Assembly: GCA_037178975.1 (NCBI GenBank)
Contig: JASJZH010000003.1
Location: forward strand, 3,100,001 to 3,164,000
Direction of reading: 5' to 3'
Source of the DNA: Oscheius tipulae
Lineage: Eukaryota > Nematoda > Chromadorea > Rhabditida > Rhabditidae
Length of the DNA stretch: 64,000 nt
This document shows, piece after piece, positions 48,137 through 61,000 of the stretch (position 1 is its first letter; every line of letters begins with the position of its first letter). The translations under genes and the position numbers were made by a program. A model generated the notes under the pieces. The model did not search any database. It had not been told where the DNA came from and saw nothing but the letters and a program-made list of their open reading frames with translations.

Positions 48137-49444
48137 TTAAAGGAAATAGGGTGCCGGGGCACGCTGCGGCTTCACACGCTCGTCTTCAGGCACTGCATTG
48201 AAGTTTCTAAAAACTCGCTCGCCGTCTGGTTCAATCCGTAAAATCGATGCGATATTACCACATCTATAACAGTAGTTCGGTGCTGAAAACGATCGTGTAC
48301 ATGGAGATGGGAAAAAGACTCACCAGACCAGACGGTACAGAGTCTTTCTTCGAAGTAATAGCGATGACCCTCGTCGACTAGCTGGTGAGAACGACATATC
48401 AGCTCGAGTTGATTGCTCTCGCAAAATTTCTTTACAACATTTCCGTTGAACAGCCAGCCGGCGCCACGAAGACTCTTCTGCCAGTCTTGCTCTTGGTCTT
48501 CTTCCGGATCAGACCACATAATGTCACAGAGGGCTCCCTGAACAACCAGCTTTTCGCAACTTCAGCAAGATAAATATACCTGACAAGGAATCTCCTGGAA
48601 TCTGTCCAGACTGACTATGTGATCGAACGATTTCATGTCCGGGGACAAACCACCATGGACACACATGGCCTTCTCGTCAACGACGGCTGTAATAGGGAGA
48701 CAATCAAAGACCTAAAAACTTAAAATATACGTGAACTATTGACCAGTCTTACCCTGCAGAATGCCCTGTAAACTATGGCATGACCGTATTTGGAAATGCA
48801 TTCGTCGTAGAAGCCATAGACCATTGTAATTTTGCGAGATTCGTGATTTCCACGGAGAAGGGTGATGTGATCGGGATATCTCAGCAGGTAGCAGAACAGA
48901 AGAGTGCAGGTTTCGAGACTGTAGTAGCCACGGTCAACGTAGTCGCCCATGAAGATGTACTTGGTACCGGGGAGAGGACCGCCTGCGCAGTCGATTGAAA
49001 TTTAAGGCAAATCCAAGACGAACCTGTACGAAATAGCTCTAAGAGATCAAAAAACTGTCCGTGAATATCGCCACAAATTGTGACGGGCGTTTGAACAGAT
49101 ACAATGTTTGGCACTTTTGTAAGGCGTTCTATGAGTCTGAAACAATCTTCTTTGCGGAAAAAAGTAAACTCTTACAGAGTACAAAGAGAAACAGCTTCCT
49201 CCTCGGGCAGATATTTGCATTTGCTGACATCCTCTATCCACTGGTCGACATCAACTTTGTTAACTCCACGCCTGTACCTCAGTTTTGCATTGAAATGAAC
49301 CCAAACTTACATGAAAAGTGGCTGCTCCGGAAGCTCCTTGTCTTTATTATACGCTGCTTGAACTTCCTCATCAGATGGAAATCTATCAATGATGTCGAAA
49401 GTTCCGTTCAGATCGGAGGAGTAGTTGAGTTGATCCCCAGACAT
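48137..49444 (-). CDS. pph-6: PP6-type serine/threonine phosphatase catalytic subunit
   Basis: PPP6C-like metallophosphatase. The metal and catalytic motifs are [13 protein letters not shown] (GDxHG), [14 protein letters not shown] (GDxVDRG), [17 protein letters not shown] (GNHE), and two metal-binding histidines near the end (RSHQLVDEG and CVHGGLSPD). The core aligns with human PP6, including CKYLPEEE near the start, [23 protein letters not shown] and a terminal YFL. There is an N-terminal extension of about 55 residues before the family start ([19 protein letters not shown]), encoded mostly by the first exon; it is absent in vertebrate PP6. The ATG immediately follows GTGCTTAG. GrpE lies about 190 bases upstream on the same strand. 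Confidence 0.9.
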
Positions 49445-49636
49445 CTAAGCACATGACATGAGTATCAGAAAGTGGAATTAGACATGCTACGGCGATCCTT
49501 TCAACAGCAAAAACCAACAGAAACTTTAAAAATTTAATGCAATCTCTCACCTAGACAACAAGATCATTGAAACAACAACTATAACAATCTAGCAGGAGAC
49601 CTACGGGGAAAATTGATAGGGATTTACAAAATCGAA

Positions 49637-50571
49637 TCACTCGATGACGACGCCAACTTGAGCAGCACGAATTGGACGATCCTTGAGAGAATAACCGATT
49701 TTGGCGACGTGACCGATATGACCGACAGGCTTATTGCACTGAGCAGTTGGCATTTGAAATACGGCTTCGTGAACATTAGGATCGAATTTTTCACCGTCCG
49801 GATTCACGGGCACGAGTCCGTGTTTGGCAAAGGTTTTCAGTAAAACCTGAACAGAAAGTTACTAGGGAAAAGCATGTAACTAACAGTCTTGGTCATAACG
49901 ATTCCGGAATGAAGATCAGTCAGCTGTTTGTTACCGTTTTTCAATTCTTCCGGCTTTACGGAATTCACGGCTAGATCAAGAATGTCGGCAACCTATGAAA
50001 CCGTGAAATAACAGAAACAAAGAACTCCCACCTCTAGCAAATCTTTGCAGAATCCCTGAATGGCAAAAAGCTTGGCGTCTTCAGTCTGCTTTGTTCCTCT
50101 TCGCCGCACATTTTCCGTCTCGGCCAACGAACGTCGGTACTTGTCCAGGTTATCAGCGGATTCTTCTCGCAACACATCATATTCTTTCAGTAAAACATCG
50201 AAAGCACTTTTGGGGACTTCTGTCAACTCAGCATCTTCTTTGGCGTAAGCAGATTTGACAGCTTCGAAGAAATCGGAACCTAAATACCGAATTTGAGAAA
50301 AATACAACTTGAGAGGTGTTTACCAGCTAGCCTTTTTCCATCTTTGACAATTTCCAGTTTGATATCGTCGTTAGAATCGGCTGTTGTTGAGCTGGACTTG
50401 AAAAAACTTCTAGTCCTCGAGACCGATGCTACTTGAAGAAACTGTCTTAACAAAAAATGTTGACAATCTATTGAAAGAGGGTTACCTGGACGACGAAACA
50501 ACACTTGTCAGCTTGCTGTAACTTCTGGCTACCGCTGACATCCCTGCAAGATGTGTATGACGCAAGATCAT
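49637..50571 (-). CDS. Mitochondrial GrpE nucleotide-exchange factor
   Basis: Co-chaperone that releases ADP from mitochondrial Hsp70. The start at 50571 gives MILRHTHLAGMSAVARSYSK, a basic, serine-rich presequence, and lies seven bases after CGTACAG. The body has the GrpE coiled coil (LKEYDVLREESADNLDKY), then ENVRRRGTKQTEDAKLFAI (family motif ENxRxR), FCKDLLEVADILDLAV and the C-terminal beta domain: KHGLVPVNPDGEKFDPN, HEAVFQMP and VGHIGHVAKIGYSLKDRPIR. The ending AAQVGVVIE is typical (R.A.V.V). Five or six short introns. Divergent from the TFIIH p44 gene with about 270 bases between the two start codons. Confidence 0.93.
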
Positions 50572-50838
50572 AGCGGTACTGTACGAGACAGGTATATTTT
50601 TTCCAAAATAAGAAGTTCAAATGCGTCATTTTTGTTGCTAAAATAGCCAAAGAACTAGAAAATAGCCAGGAAATGCGAACGAAATGATGCAAAAGAGCCG
50701 AGCATATGACGGAAATTTGAAAACTGTGAGACCGTTGAAAAATTAAAGGACTGTCTCATAATAGTCGGAGCTGGCTTACCTTTTTCTCGTCTTCTTCAAA
50801 TTTTCTTTTTTTCGCTTTATTTAAGTCCCAGTTGCATA

Positions 50839-52255
50839 ATGAACGACGACGACGATCAGAAGGCATACACGTGGGAAGCAGGATACGCGGATGGTTAGTT
50901 CCCTTCACCAGTCGCCAAAAAAAGCCATTCTCAGGTCTAAACTTACGAGAGGTGCTCGAGGAAGATGAAGGAGGCTCCATTGAAAAATCAATTGCCAAAT
51001 ACCTACTAGATGCCAAGAAAAGACAGCGAAACCAGGAAAAACCGGCCAAAATCAGGCTAGGAATTGTGAGCTTCTACTCTTTCCGTTATACAGATGCTTT
51101 CAGATGAGATATGTCTATCTCGTGTTAGATTGCTCACAGTACATACAGAACAAAGCCATGCCACCTTCCAAGTTCTTTGTGACAATGAAGGTAGGCTTTT
51201 TTCTCGAAGGCAGCGTAACAAATTTCAGGCGTTAGACACATTTTTGGATAAATACTTTGAGCAGAACCCCATCGCTCAGATTGGAGTCATTGTCTGCAAA
51301 GAAAAGAAGGCAGAACGAATAATCAATCTGACGGGAAATATTCGCCAAGTCAAAGAGCAGTTGGCAACAATCACTGAAGCAAGCTGTTCTGGAGACTTCT
51401 CTCTTCAAAACGGACTACAGTTAGCCCTAGTCAATTTGAAGTAAGACAAATTTGAAGTAGTTATCATTTGAATTTTCTTCCCTTTCAGAAGCCTCCCAGG
51501 ACATGTGTCCAAAGAAGTAATCGTAGTCATGGCCAGTCTCTCGTCTGTTGATCCCGGCAATATTTTTGGAACTCTCGAAGTTCTTAAAGCCCATAATATT
51601 CGCTGCTCAGTGATAGGACTCAGTGCCGAAATGTTTGTCTGCAAACAGGCTGCCAAACTCACTAATGGTTCGACCTTCTTGTCCTTTTTGTATGAGACCA
51701 TTCAGGAAAATACGATATAGTTCTGGACGCAGGCCACCTGGACCTGATAATGGCTCAACATACAACACCTCCTCCCTCAGCAAGACAGACCGAATGCACG
51801 GCTGTCAGAGTGGCTTTTCCTCCTCATAAGACGATCACACAAAAGTCTTTCTGTCAATGGTTAGTTCTTGCTTTATTGCGGTTAAAACAAAGTTCCAGTC
51901 ACCCGGGACAGTTGCCAGAAACGAATCGCGGTTTTCTCTGCGAGCAATGTGGTGCCCGTTACTGTTCCTTACCTGCTGAATGTCGAGTATGCAAAATTAC
52001 CCTGGTGGCGGCTCCCCAGTTGGCAAGAGCTTTCCGACATCTTCTTCCCCTCGCCACATTTCAACCTGTACCAGTAGAAACGTAAGTTCGCTGTTACTTT
52101 CTATAAGGTAAGCTGGCATTTCAGCGGAGAATGCTACGCCTGTGATCGTCCGCTCGTCCAAGAAGGTTTCCAGTGCAAATCCTGCTCCTCCCTGTTCTGT
52201 TTCGACTGTGATGTTTATCTTCACGAGAGTTTACATGTTTGTCCCGGTTGTTGAT
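50839..52255 (+). CDS. gtf2h2: TFIIH subunit p44 (GTF2H2/SSL1)
   Basis: Core TFIIH subunit for transcription initiation and nucleotide excision repair; it stimulates XPD helicase. MNDDDDQKAYTWEAGYADG corresponds to the conserved YxWExxY start. The von Willebrand A-like domain follows (MRYVYLVLDCSQYIQ, YFEQNPIAQIGVIVCKEKKA, GDFSLQNGLQLALVNLKSLP). Strong family motifs are HNIRCSVIGLSAEM and ECTAVRVAFPP. The C-terminal zinc-binding region has FLCEQCGARYCSLPAEC, CKITLVAAPQLARAF and then a C4-type finger ECYACDRPL, CSSLFCFDCDVYLHESLH, CPGC, all retained. RSU1 starts about 250 bases downstream on the same strand. Confidence 0.93.
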
Positions 52256-52503
52256 CTGTGATCTTCTTTTTAGTATACGGGTTTACTTTCATTAAATTTT
52301 TGTCCAAAACTGCTCGGACCAGTATGTTGTCTCTTGTCGCAACAGGCAATGTCTGGCCTCTCTCCCGTAATCAACAGTCTCTCGCCTCGATGTACACTCG
52401 GCTCCCCCGAATGCCACAGCCGCTGGCTATTGCCTTCTGCCTACGCATTCGACTCTTTGCCTCCTTGTTTTTATTCTTCTTTCATATTAGAATTTGCAGT
52501 ATT

Positions 52504-53583
52504 ATGCCGAAAGATAAGAAAAACGAGCCCGTGACCGAGATCGACCACGTCGACCGCGGAATCACTTCTATCGCCCAAATTCCCAACATTTGTAAGTTCC
52601 ATTTCAAAGGGGAAGATGATAAAATTCAGTGGAAATGACTCATTTGACTCGTCTGACATTGAGTCACAACAAGTTGACGGCAATTTCTCCATCCATTGCA
52701 GATCTCATCAACCTACAGGTGGGGTTTCTTGCTAAATACTGTAATTTTTATTTTCTTTTTCATGCAAAGAGATGAAAGGCTCATAAGTTTATGTGGGAAA
52801 CAGAAATCCAATGTTAAAATCCCAAGAAATTCAGATTCTGACACTCTGGAACAACCAGATCGAGGAGCTACCTTCCAGCATCAGCAGTCTTCCCAAGCTG
52901 CGCATCCTCAACGCCGGGTAGGGAACAGAACTGGAACATAAAGGATTACTTTCAGAATGAACCGTCTCTCGGTCCTTCCCCGCGGGTTCGGCTCATTCCA
53001 AGCTCTCGAAATCCTCGATTTGACCTACAACAACCTTAACGAGAAAAGCCTGCCAGGAAACTTCTTTTTCATGAGTCAGTCCTTTAAGTTCTTTTCCACA
53101 GGACTATTCAGAGTCTCTCCGTGCTCTGTATCTTGGAGACAACGACTTCGAGATGTTGCCAGGCGATGTGGAGAATCTGGTCAATCTGCAGGTGTTGGTC
53201 CTCCGCGACAACGATCTGCTGACGGTCCCTCGCGAGCTGGGAAGACTCTCCAAGTTAAAAGAGCTCCACATTCAAGGAAATCGCCTGGTCAGCATTCCTC
53301 CCGAGGTCGGAAATCTGGATCTGATCGGACCGAAACAGGTCTTGAGACTCGAGCACAATCCATGGATGCCCAGCATTCAGGTAGTACAGAGTTCTAATCG
53401 AACACCATTCGGTTTCAGGAACAGTTCGAAGCTCATGGAGCCGAAGGAGTTATCGGATTTTTACGCAGTGACAGCTACAAATTCTCCTACGGGCGGCAAG
53501 AAGCTTCTACTGGCCCGATTCCGCCTAAGAGGAACAAGGACAAGAAGATCTCGAGAAAGGGTCATCAGGGCCAGTGTGCCTAG
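52504..53583 (+). CDS. rsu1: Ras suppressor protein 1 (RSU1), leucine-rich repeat
   Basis: Leucine-rich repeat adaptor that binds PINCH in the integrin-linked ILK-PINCH-parvin complex. Start MPKDKKNEPVTEIDHVDRG, four bases after TTTGCAG; DRGI corresponds to the human start. LRRs in order: MTHLTRLTLSHNKLTAISP, ILTLWNNQIEELPSSI, LRILNAGMNRLSVLPRGF, ALEILDLTYNNLNEKSLPGN, LRALYLGDNDFEMLPGDV, VLVLRDNDLLTVPRELG and ELHIQGNRLVSIPPEVGNL. Then RLEHNPWMPSIQEQF and, near the end, SDSYKFSYGRQ and DKKISRKG, which match the human C-terminus. The close spacing behind p44 suggests an operon. Confidence 0.93.
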
Positions 53584-53805
53584 GAACTCGAGCGTCAAGA
53601 TGGTGCATCCAGTACTCTTCCATCTAGTCGCTATCAGCCCGCACATGCTTAGATTTCTTCTGAGTGTGTGCGGGCTGAGAGACCTTCTTGACGCTGATCC
53701 GCCGCTCAGTACTGCTGTCATTCTATTGGTGCTCTCCAAGAGATATATACTGCCAAATCTAATAAAGCAATATTCATTCTACTCTCCGGCGTTTCTCTCT
53801 TGAAG

Positions 53806-54998
53806 TTAGCCAGGCGGGAAGCTAATCGGGCGGGAAGAGAAGGTCGGAGCTGTGACGGCAGTCGACTTGGCAGACTCTTTGACCAGCTGCTCTCCCTTCT
53901 TGATCCGACTCAGTCGTTCTCTCGAATTCGGGTGCGAGTTGATTCGACTAGTATTCCTGGTTCTGACCGAGTCTCTTGATCGCTGCTTTGGTGTCTGAGC
54001 GACCGTCTTCTTCCTCTGACTCATCTTAGATGAGGACGGCTTCATCGACGACAAGGGTCCAGGCGGAATAGGCGGGAGCGAGTTTTGTTTCTTCATAGCA
54101 CTTCCAATGACCGAGCCCGGGGGCTTCTTGTGCGGTGTCTCCGTCCTCACAGGTCTTCTACTACTCAATTTCGACTTCATCGAAGTCTGCTGTGGCGTGA
54201 CGTCAGTCTGGATCTCGTCCTCGACCTTGACCACTGGAGCTTGCGTCTGTCCCTGTGGCACTGGTTCCAGCTTTGCCTCGGCCACTTCGAACTGACGTCA
54301 AGAATATAGAGAAAATACAAAAAGACTACCTGGTAGGCCTTGATTTCGACCTCGAGGGGCTGGACGAGTTTTAACTTCATCTGAATAGACAGCTCTTCGC
54401 CTCCGTCGTGGAAGTGTTCCTCTCCGCGGATGACCCTCTTCTTCTGTTCGCCAGCAATCAGACCCACGACCATGTAGCACTTCCTCGTCATCCTTTCCAG
54501 TATCTCCTGCACGTATTCGACGACAGTCTCCGCCACTTTGATCCCATGCGGGACGGTTTCCTTCTTCAGTTCAGTCAACAGTTCTTCAGCTCGACCCGTC
54601 TTATCCATCATGATCTGTAGGACGAGTTTGTAAGGACTGTCGGGCGACGGGGCCACGACGACTTTTCTTGGAGAGCTTTGTGGCTGGATCGGAGTCACGG
54701 GCTTCTTACGATGTGGCACCACCATGACTTGGACCTTTGAGTCGGGCTGGAGATCCTTCCGGACGAAGATGTCGTCAGCACATTCACCCAAGGCGGCGGC
54801 TTCCATCTCCTCGGCATCCTTGCGCTCACTGTCCGTCATCTTGTCCTCTCGGCCGTAGAATGTCCGATGGCGCTCGGCTTCCTGGCGGATGTAGCAGATA
54901 AAGATGACGAGGAAGGAAAGCAGAATGCATCCTGCCGCGATCGCTCGGTCCGTCCACCAAGGCACTGGGATACAGACGACACATTGCGACGTCTTCAT
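53806..54998 (-). CDS. Single-pass membrane protein, unrecognised
   Basis: About 380 residues with one intron (about 40 bases, after VEIKAYQ). The N-terminus MKTSQCVVCIPVPWW is followed by a hydrophobic helix (AAGCILLSFLVIFICYI) and then a basic RQEAERHR, giving a predicted anchor with most of the chain in the cytoplasm by the positive-inside rule. The middle is soluble and helical (LVLQIMMDKTGRAEELLTEL, VVEYVQEILERMTRKCYMVV), then a basic serine/proline-rich disordered tail (KSKLSSRRPVRTETPHKKPP, RNTSRINSHPNSRERL) ending SRPISFPPG. A microtubule- or membrane-contact role would suit such a tail but nothing specific supports it. Convergent with RSU1. Confidence 0.75.
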
Positions 54999-55543
54999 AT
55001 CGAAATCATCTAATTTGAATTAGTCTAATCAATAGCAATTTTCTCCGGGTTTCTGAAGTTACAATCACTTCGCGTTTGAAAGTTTCAACTTTGTTATGTT
55101 CCAAATTGGGGCAGAATTAAGAGTCAAAAGTGTCCCTCCAGTCTGTTAGCTTACTTTCAATAGTTTTTCTAGAAGAAATCAAGCAAATAACACATTTGCA
55201 ATTATGAAAACTTCTTTGATTTCTCGGAAGTCGAGTCGCGCTTCGTGACTTGCGTATCAGCAGTCGTTGACTTTTTCGGTAGACGCGCCATCGCGGGCCA
55301 CTGCTCCCCGGACTTGGGATAAATTTAATCTGGATTAGTTGCTAGCTTCCCATCGATCTCATATATCTTCGTCTCAAATTCCTAAAGTTTTTTTTTGCTC
55401 ATTTCCTTCACACAATTTCCGTAGGATATCCGTCTTTCTCTGCTGACCTCATTTTGGGACTCTGGGCTGATAAAAGTGCTCTTTAGGTAATACATTGTGT
55501 CTCGATCCCCAAGTTGTTTCGCGGCCATGTGCTGCAGGATGTG
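54999..55543. other. Intergenic between divergent genes
   Basis: Upstream of both the membrane protein (-) and the nucleotidyltransferase (+). No supported exon. Several polypyrimidine-AG sites occur (CCGTAG, CTCTTTAG), so an unseen 5' exon of the downstream gene is possible. Confidence 0.45.
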
Positions 55544-57388
55544 ATGTCGCTCCTCGAGAAAAATACAAGAGCCAAGAACGGAAAGATGAGCGTCTCGTCA
55601 CAAACCGCAGCTTATCTGTGCGAGTTTAGAACACCTCTCGCCGCATTCTGTGAGTTTTCTCTGAATCCATATTATCAAAATCTATTTCCAGGTCTTCCAG
55701 TCATCGATATGCAAAATGACGTCTACGGAAATGCTCTTCGGCATATGAGTGTGACGTGAGTTGATCAGCTGAACTCCCTTGAAGTTTGTTTCCAGACCAT
55801 CCAGCGGATTCACTCGTCCAACGGTCAAGACTCGTCCAACTGTCGAATGCACCGAGATCTGCAATGCCATCCGGAAATTCAAGGGTTTGTTCGAGGTTTT
55901 CAGTACAACAAGAAGAACTTTTAGATGGAAGTCGTCAGAGGGACAGCAAAATGGAGTTGATCGAGCAGTTCCGCAACGAGTTGGAGGAGTATCTGACCCA
56001 GACGTTGCCCAATATGAGTGGGAGAGTCGTTCGACTCGAAGTAGCTATTACTCATTAACACAAACTCACCAAAGGGTTCAGATCTACGGCTCGATGAAGA
56101 ACGGATTCGGGACGAACGACTGCGACGTGGATATGAGTCTCATCTTTTTGCCGAACAAGCCCGAATGGGTCAATTGCAATGGTGATGTGGTTATGAAGGA
56201 AGTCGCGAAGGTCCTCGTGGATTACCCGAAGACTTTGGACGAGAGATTCATCGCCGCCAAGGTCCCTATCGTCCGTTTCCGAGGAGTCAACATGGATATC
56301 GAGGCAGAGTGAGTACTATTCTGATCTCCGCACCAAAGGGAACTTTCAGCATTAGCTACAACAATCAGTTGGCCCTTTTCAATACTCGTCTCTTGCGTCA
56401 GTACTGTGAATGGGACCAGGCTCGTCTTCCTGCTCTCGGTGTCTGGATCAAGACGGTCAGTTTTGCCCTACACCAGAGTTCCATAAGAGTTTAGTGGGCC
56501 AAGAGATGCGGAATCGGGGATGCCTCAAAGGGCGGATTGTCCTCCTACGCTTGGATCATCATGCTCATCTACTACCTACAGAATGTGGGCAACCCTGGCC
56601 TTCTTCGCCGTCTCCAACAGGAACCAAAGACGTCCGGAATCAAACAGAAGGAAATGGTGACTGGTTACGACGTCTACTTCTGGAAGTTTGTTGATGTAAG
56701 TTTAGCCCAGATCTGAGTTCAAGGAGATTCAGCCACACGAGACAGCCAAAAGGAGCATGTCTCTTCACGATATTTTCGTCGGATTCCTCGACTTTTACAT
56801 TTCCTTCTTCCAGTTCAGACGACACGTGAGTCACTCTCTAAACTGTTTATATTAGGATCTCAGGACATGATCCAGATCCGCAGTGACGCGTGGCTGGATT
56901 CTCAGCGCCCCGATCGATTCAAATGTCACACAATCTGCATTCAGGACCCCTTTGAAATAGGTATTTTCCATACTATACTCGATGAATAATCTGATGAGTA
57001 GACCACAATCTGGGTCAAGGTGTGGATGGGGAGATGCTCGAGTACATCATCCACTGTCTGATGAAGTCGAAGACGGTCATGTTGGAGAGCGGATATCGGG
57101 AGCGATTTCTAACCGAGAGAGGCATTTTCGAGTTGACCCAGATGGATGGGCCCCTCATCAAAGACTACGCGGACTTCCTTCTGCACAGCTGTACTCTCGA
57201 CTGTCCGCCTCCAGTCCGCCACTTTTTCCGAGATCGTACAAGTTTGTTGGGTTACTATATCTTTAAACTCGAATTTCAGCTTCTATGTCCACAAATATTC
57301 CGCATCGGAACCACAACAACAACTTCTAGCCTGTGATACACCCCCTCCCTCGTCTACCGAGCTTTATTTCCCTTCCAATTCCTTTTAG
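55544..57388 (+). CDS. Cid1-type poly(U)/poly(A) terminal nucleotidyltransferase
   Basis: RNA 3'-tailing enzyme of the Cid1/TUTase/GLD-2 superfamily. Start chosen at MSLLEKNTRAKNGKMSV, six bases after GCTGCAG. The catalytic signature is IYGSMKNGFGTNDCDVDMSL, with two aspartates in DCDVDM, and the third aspartate in VNMDIEADIS. The central domain has LLRQYCEWDQARLPALGVW and WAKRCGIGDASKGGLSSYAW; the PAP-associated domain follows (HDIFVGFLDFYISFF, CIQDPFEIDHNLG). CIQDPFE.DHNLG is typical of TUTases and GLD-2. No zinc knuckle or RNA-binding domain is seen. C. elegans paralogues are CDE-1/PUP-1, PUP-2, PUP-3 and GLD-2; I cannot choose among them. The last exon junction (near 57250) was set to keep the frame. 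Confidence 0.85.
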
Positions 57389-58073
57389 CATTTGTGTACA
57401 TATGTCTTTCTTCCATCTTCTTCTTAAGCAGCGCATTCGCTACCTCCTGAGGAGCGTGCCTTATCCCCAGCTCAACAATCCGTATAACTTGTACATAAGT
57501 ACGAGTGTGTCTCGGCTGTGCCTGACTCTCGAGACTCATCTTCTGCATATTCTGTACTTTCACCCTGTCCCGTCGTATATACAACGAATTCAATTCACTT
57601 TTGTCAATAAACAGTGCAGCAACTAATCTGTTGAACTGCTCCCATTTTGATGGATCTTGACAATACCGACTCGTGTCTCTCTGGGAGAATTGGCGGGAAA
57701 CGACCAGCTGATAGTGAACATGCGGCGACTATTGGCTTTTTACACTTGAATAGGGGGATGGTCGGGTAATGGGTCAAAGATTTTGAAGTTTGGTCTTTCT
57801 TTGTTCAGTAGTCACCTGCCCCTGATAGTTGCAAGAGCTTGTAGGTTATACTGTCGCTGGCTGATTTTTCCTACAAAACTTGATCTACTTGTCCTTACAG
57901 CAGAAATCCTTCGGACCGGTCGCGTCCGAACCGTCTCCCTGAAAATGTTCAGAGAAAAAGCGAGGATCTTCAAACTTTTTACTGCACATTCAGAGTTCGC
58001 GCTTTTGTGCGAAGCGAGAAATTCTTTTGCTCCTATTGTTTCGATTCGGAACGTTCAGTTTGCAGGATCTCGG
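57389..58073. other. Intergenic, upstream of HIRA
   Basis: Contains probable 3' untranslated sequence with AATAAA near 57606 and the HIRA upstream region. An open frame runs into HIRA from 57783 but has no conserved content before the HIRA methionine, and TTTGCAG at 58058-58064 separates the two. Confidence 0.5.
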
Positions 58074-61000
58074 ATGGCTGGACTTGTTCTGGCCCCTTGG
58101 GTGAATCACGATGGCGGCGCCATCTATTCTGTAGATATTCATCCAGTCGAAGACAAAATTGTGACTTCCGGACAAGCAGATGTAATTTTTTTTTTTGGAG
58201 GAATCTGTACAAAAGAATCGATTCAGACGGGGAGAGATGGACTGGCAATAGTTTGGAATATGGTTCCTATCAGGAGTCTCGAGGCGGCGAAAGACGAGAA
58301 CATTCCGAAAATGCTGGCCAAGATCAATTTGAATTCTGGAGTCAACTGTGTCAGATGGTCAACGGACGGAAGAATGTTGGCCTGTGCTTCAGACGACAAA
58401 TCTGTCACCATCTACGAATACGGTTCGTTTTCTGAATGAAAATCTAGTCTACAGGCGATTCAGATGGCCGCGTGAAGTCGTCGGGAACTATTGGGAACAA
58501 ATCAGTCACTACGGTTGAGAAATATCGAATTCTGCACAGTATTCATAGTCATTCAATGGAAGTTCTGGCCGTTGCTTGGTCTCCCGACGGACGATATCTC
58601 GCCTCGGCTTCGATGGATGACACTATCATCGTCTGGAATGCGAAGAAACTACCAGGTAGGAAATTTTCCAAGCGCTCTAGTCATATTCTTCAGAGAAAGT
58701 AGTGGTCTTGGATTCAAAGAGAGGCGGACACCGAGGAGCAGTCAAGGGAATCGCCTGGGATCCGATTGGCAAGTACTTGGCCACCCAATCAGCTGACAAA
58801 TCGGTCAAAGTTTGGACTACAGATGATTGGAAAGTCGAGAAAACTGTCACAGAACCCTTCCAAACTGTGAGTCACCGGTCACTTCTCAACCAAAGATCCT
58901 TTAGAGTGCCCAGACGACAATGTTCTTCCGACTGGCCTGGTCGGCCGAGGGGCAGTATCTCTTCACACCGGGAGCCATGAACCACGAAGGACCAGTAGCT
59001 CAGATTATCCGAAGGAAAGATTGGGATCTGTCGAGGGATTTTGTCGGATATAGAAAGGCTGTGACCTGCGTCTCAGTCTGTCCCAGAATGATCAACTACG
59101 TCGATAGCAATAATGCTAGTTTGAGAGTGGGTCATATTCCGGTTCTGAACGAATTTCATTTCTTCAGGTATCTCTTGTGGCTATTGGGTCGAGAGACAAG
59201 TCTCTTTCTGTCTTTGCCTTCCCGATGGTTAAACGACCTCTTCTTGTCCTGACTAGTCTCTTCAAACACTCCATTTCGGATCTTTCCTGGAAGGAACTCG
59301 ACCTCGTCGTCTGTTCCCAAGACGGGACCATCAAGCTTTTCACCTTCCAAGAGAAGGCGATCGGGGAGCTGTTATCTCCTTCCGAGATGGTTAGTCCACT
59401 TCCATACTCTTTCTAATGACAAGTTCAGAGTTCGGAGTGTGAAAAACTGTACAAGACTCGGCCGACTCAGTTTGGAACAGAGAATGGCTGTTCCGAGGAC
59501 CATCCCCTGGACAGTACTTTCATCGAAACGGCCGAGCAGCTTCTGGCCAAGAAAACTGCGGATGCTAACAAGACAAAAGTCCTGATAAATGAACAGCTAC
59601 CTACTCCGGCTCAATCCAAAGCAAGGAAACAGGCGGAGATTCTGGCTGAGACCAGGAAGGAACAAGTCGAAACTTGTACTGATGGAAAGAGACGAATCCA
59701 GCCAATCTTCTTGTCCTCGACTGTCGAAGATGAGACTCCTGCTCCATCGTAAGTTCACTATCGTTAATGTACTCATACATGCATTTCCAGGCAAGCAGCC
59801 CCAGCTCCAAAGAGAATCGAGCTAGCTGCTCCCATCGTAGTCAAGTCCCCGATTAAGGCGAAACAGAGAGAGCCGTCTATGAAGAAGATAAGGATAGGGA
59901 CTTCAACAGATGACTCGACCTCGAGTGACAGCAGTGACGAGGAGATGGAGACATCAGAAGCCGAGACAATCGCAGTCACATCCGAGAGCAAAACGATAGA
60001 AGGACCTTCCACCACGAATCAGATGATGGCAGCCGACTTCAAGAAGCCCTCTCTTAGAGCATTCACTCTGACTCGAGTAACTGTCGGAGATAAGGAGACT
60101 ATTCTGGACATGCCTGAACGCAGAAACAACTTCTCAGATCATGTTATTGGAGTGAGTTGGTTTATTTGGTTCTCCTAAAAGACGGTCTAGGCTCCTGGAG
60201 AATCGATAGCTGTGGATAATGAGTGGAAGTGTGTTGGAGTGGATGCTAGTCGGGTGGCTCTGAACAAAGGAGAGACGATGGTCTGGGCGGTTCTGGTCGA
60301 TCCTCCTGTAGCTACAGTTTCCGCTAACAGGTATTCTTTATAGCTCTGCCATAGCAAACTGGATGTTCAGAATAATCACAGCGGTTGGTTGTTTCGACAG
60401 ATCTATCCGTATTTTTGCCTCCTCCTCTGGTCGTCTTCACTGTTGCCTCCAGCTCGATTCCTCTCCTGTTCGAGTAGGAGTCAATGGCGGAAAAGCCTTC
60501 GCTTTGACCCAGAGTGGCAAGTTCAGTTCATGGTATGTTCTTTGTATCATTCCTTCAATCAGTCTTCAGGGATATTGAGAAGAGAAAGGCTATTCTGTCC
60601 CGGGTGCCAGTCTCGGACTGTGTGGCTAAAGATGACCATCTTCAATCGATCAACATCACCGCCTTCGGTCTTCCTGTCCTCAGTTTTTCCAATGGAGACG
60701 TCTTTACTTATGCGAGTGACCTACAAGTCTGGCAGATTGCCGACTCTCCCTGTTCTCTGATGAAATTGAGTAGGACTGTCGACACGAGGGAGATCGGTGA
60801 CGGACATATTGGACGAGCATTGAACCGACGGAGAAGGTAGGCTTCGTTCCTTGTAGTTACAAAAAAAGATGTTAGGTTCGGACCTCTGCCGAATACTCCT
60901 GTTCTGGTCAGAAACAGTATCAGTGAGACACAGCTCGAGTCCTGGTTGAATTGTGCTCAATCAGCCGGGAGCTCTGCCGACTTCAAGAAGTTCATCGTCT

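Noticed and set aside
57783-58076. Open frame in phase with and upstream of HIRA.
   Set aside because: It has no similarity to HIRA proteins, and a splice acceptor lies just before the conserved first methionine, so the frame is probably fortuitous.
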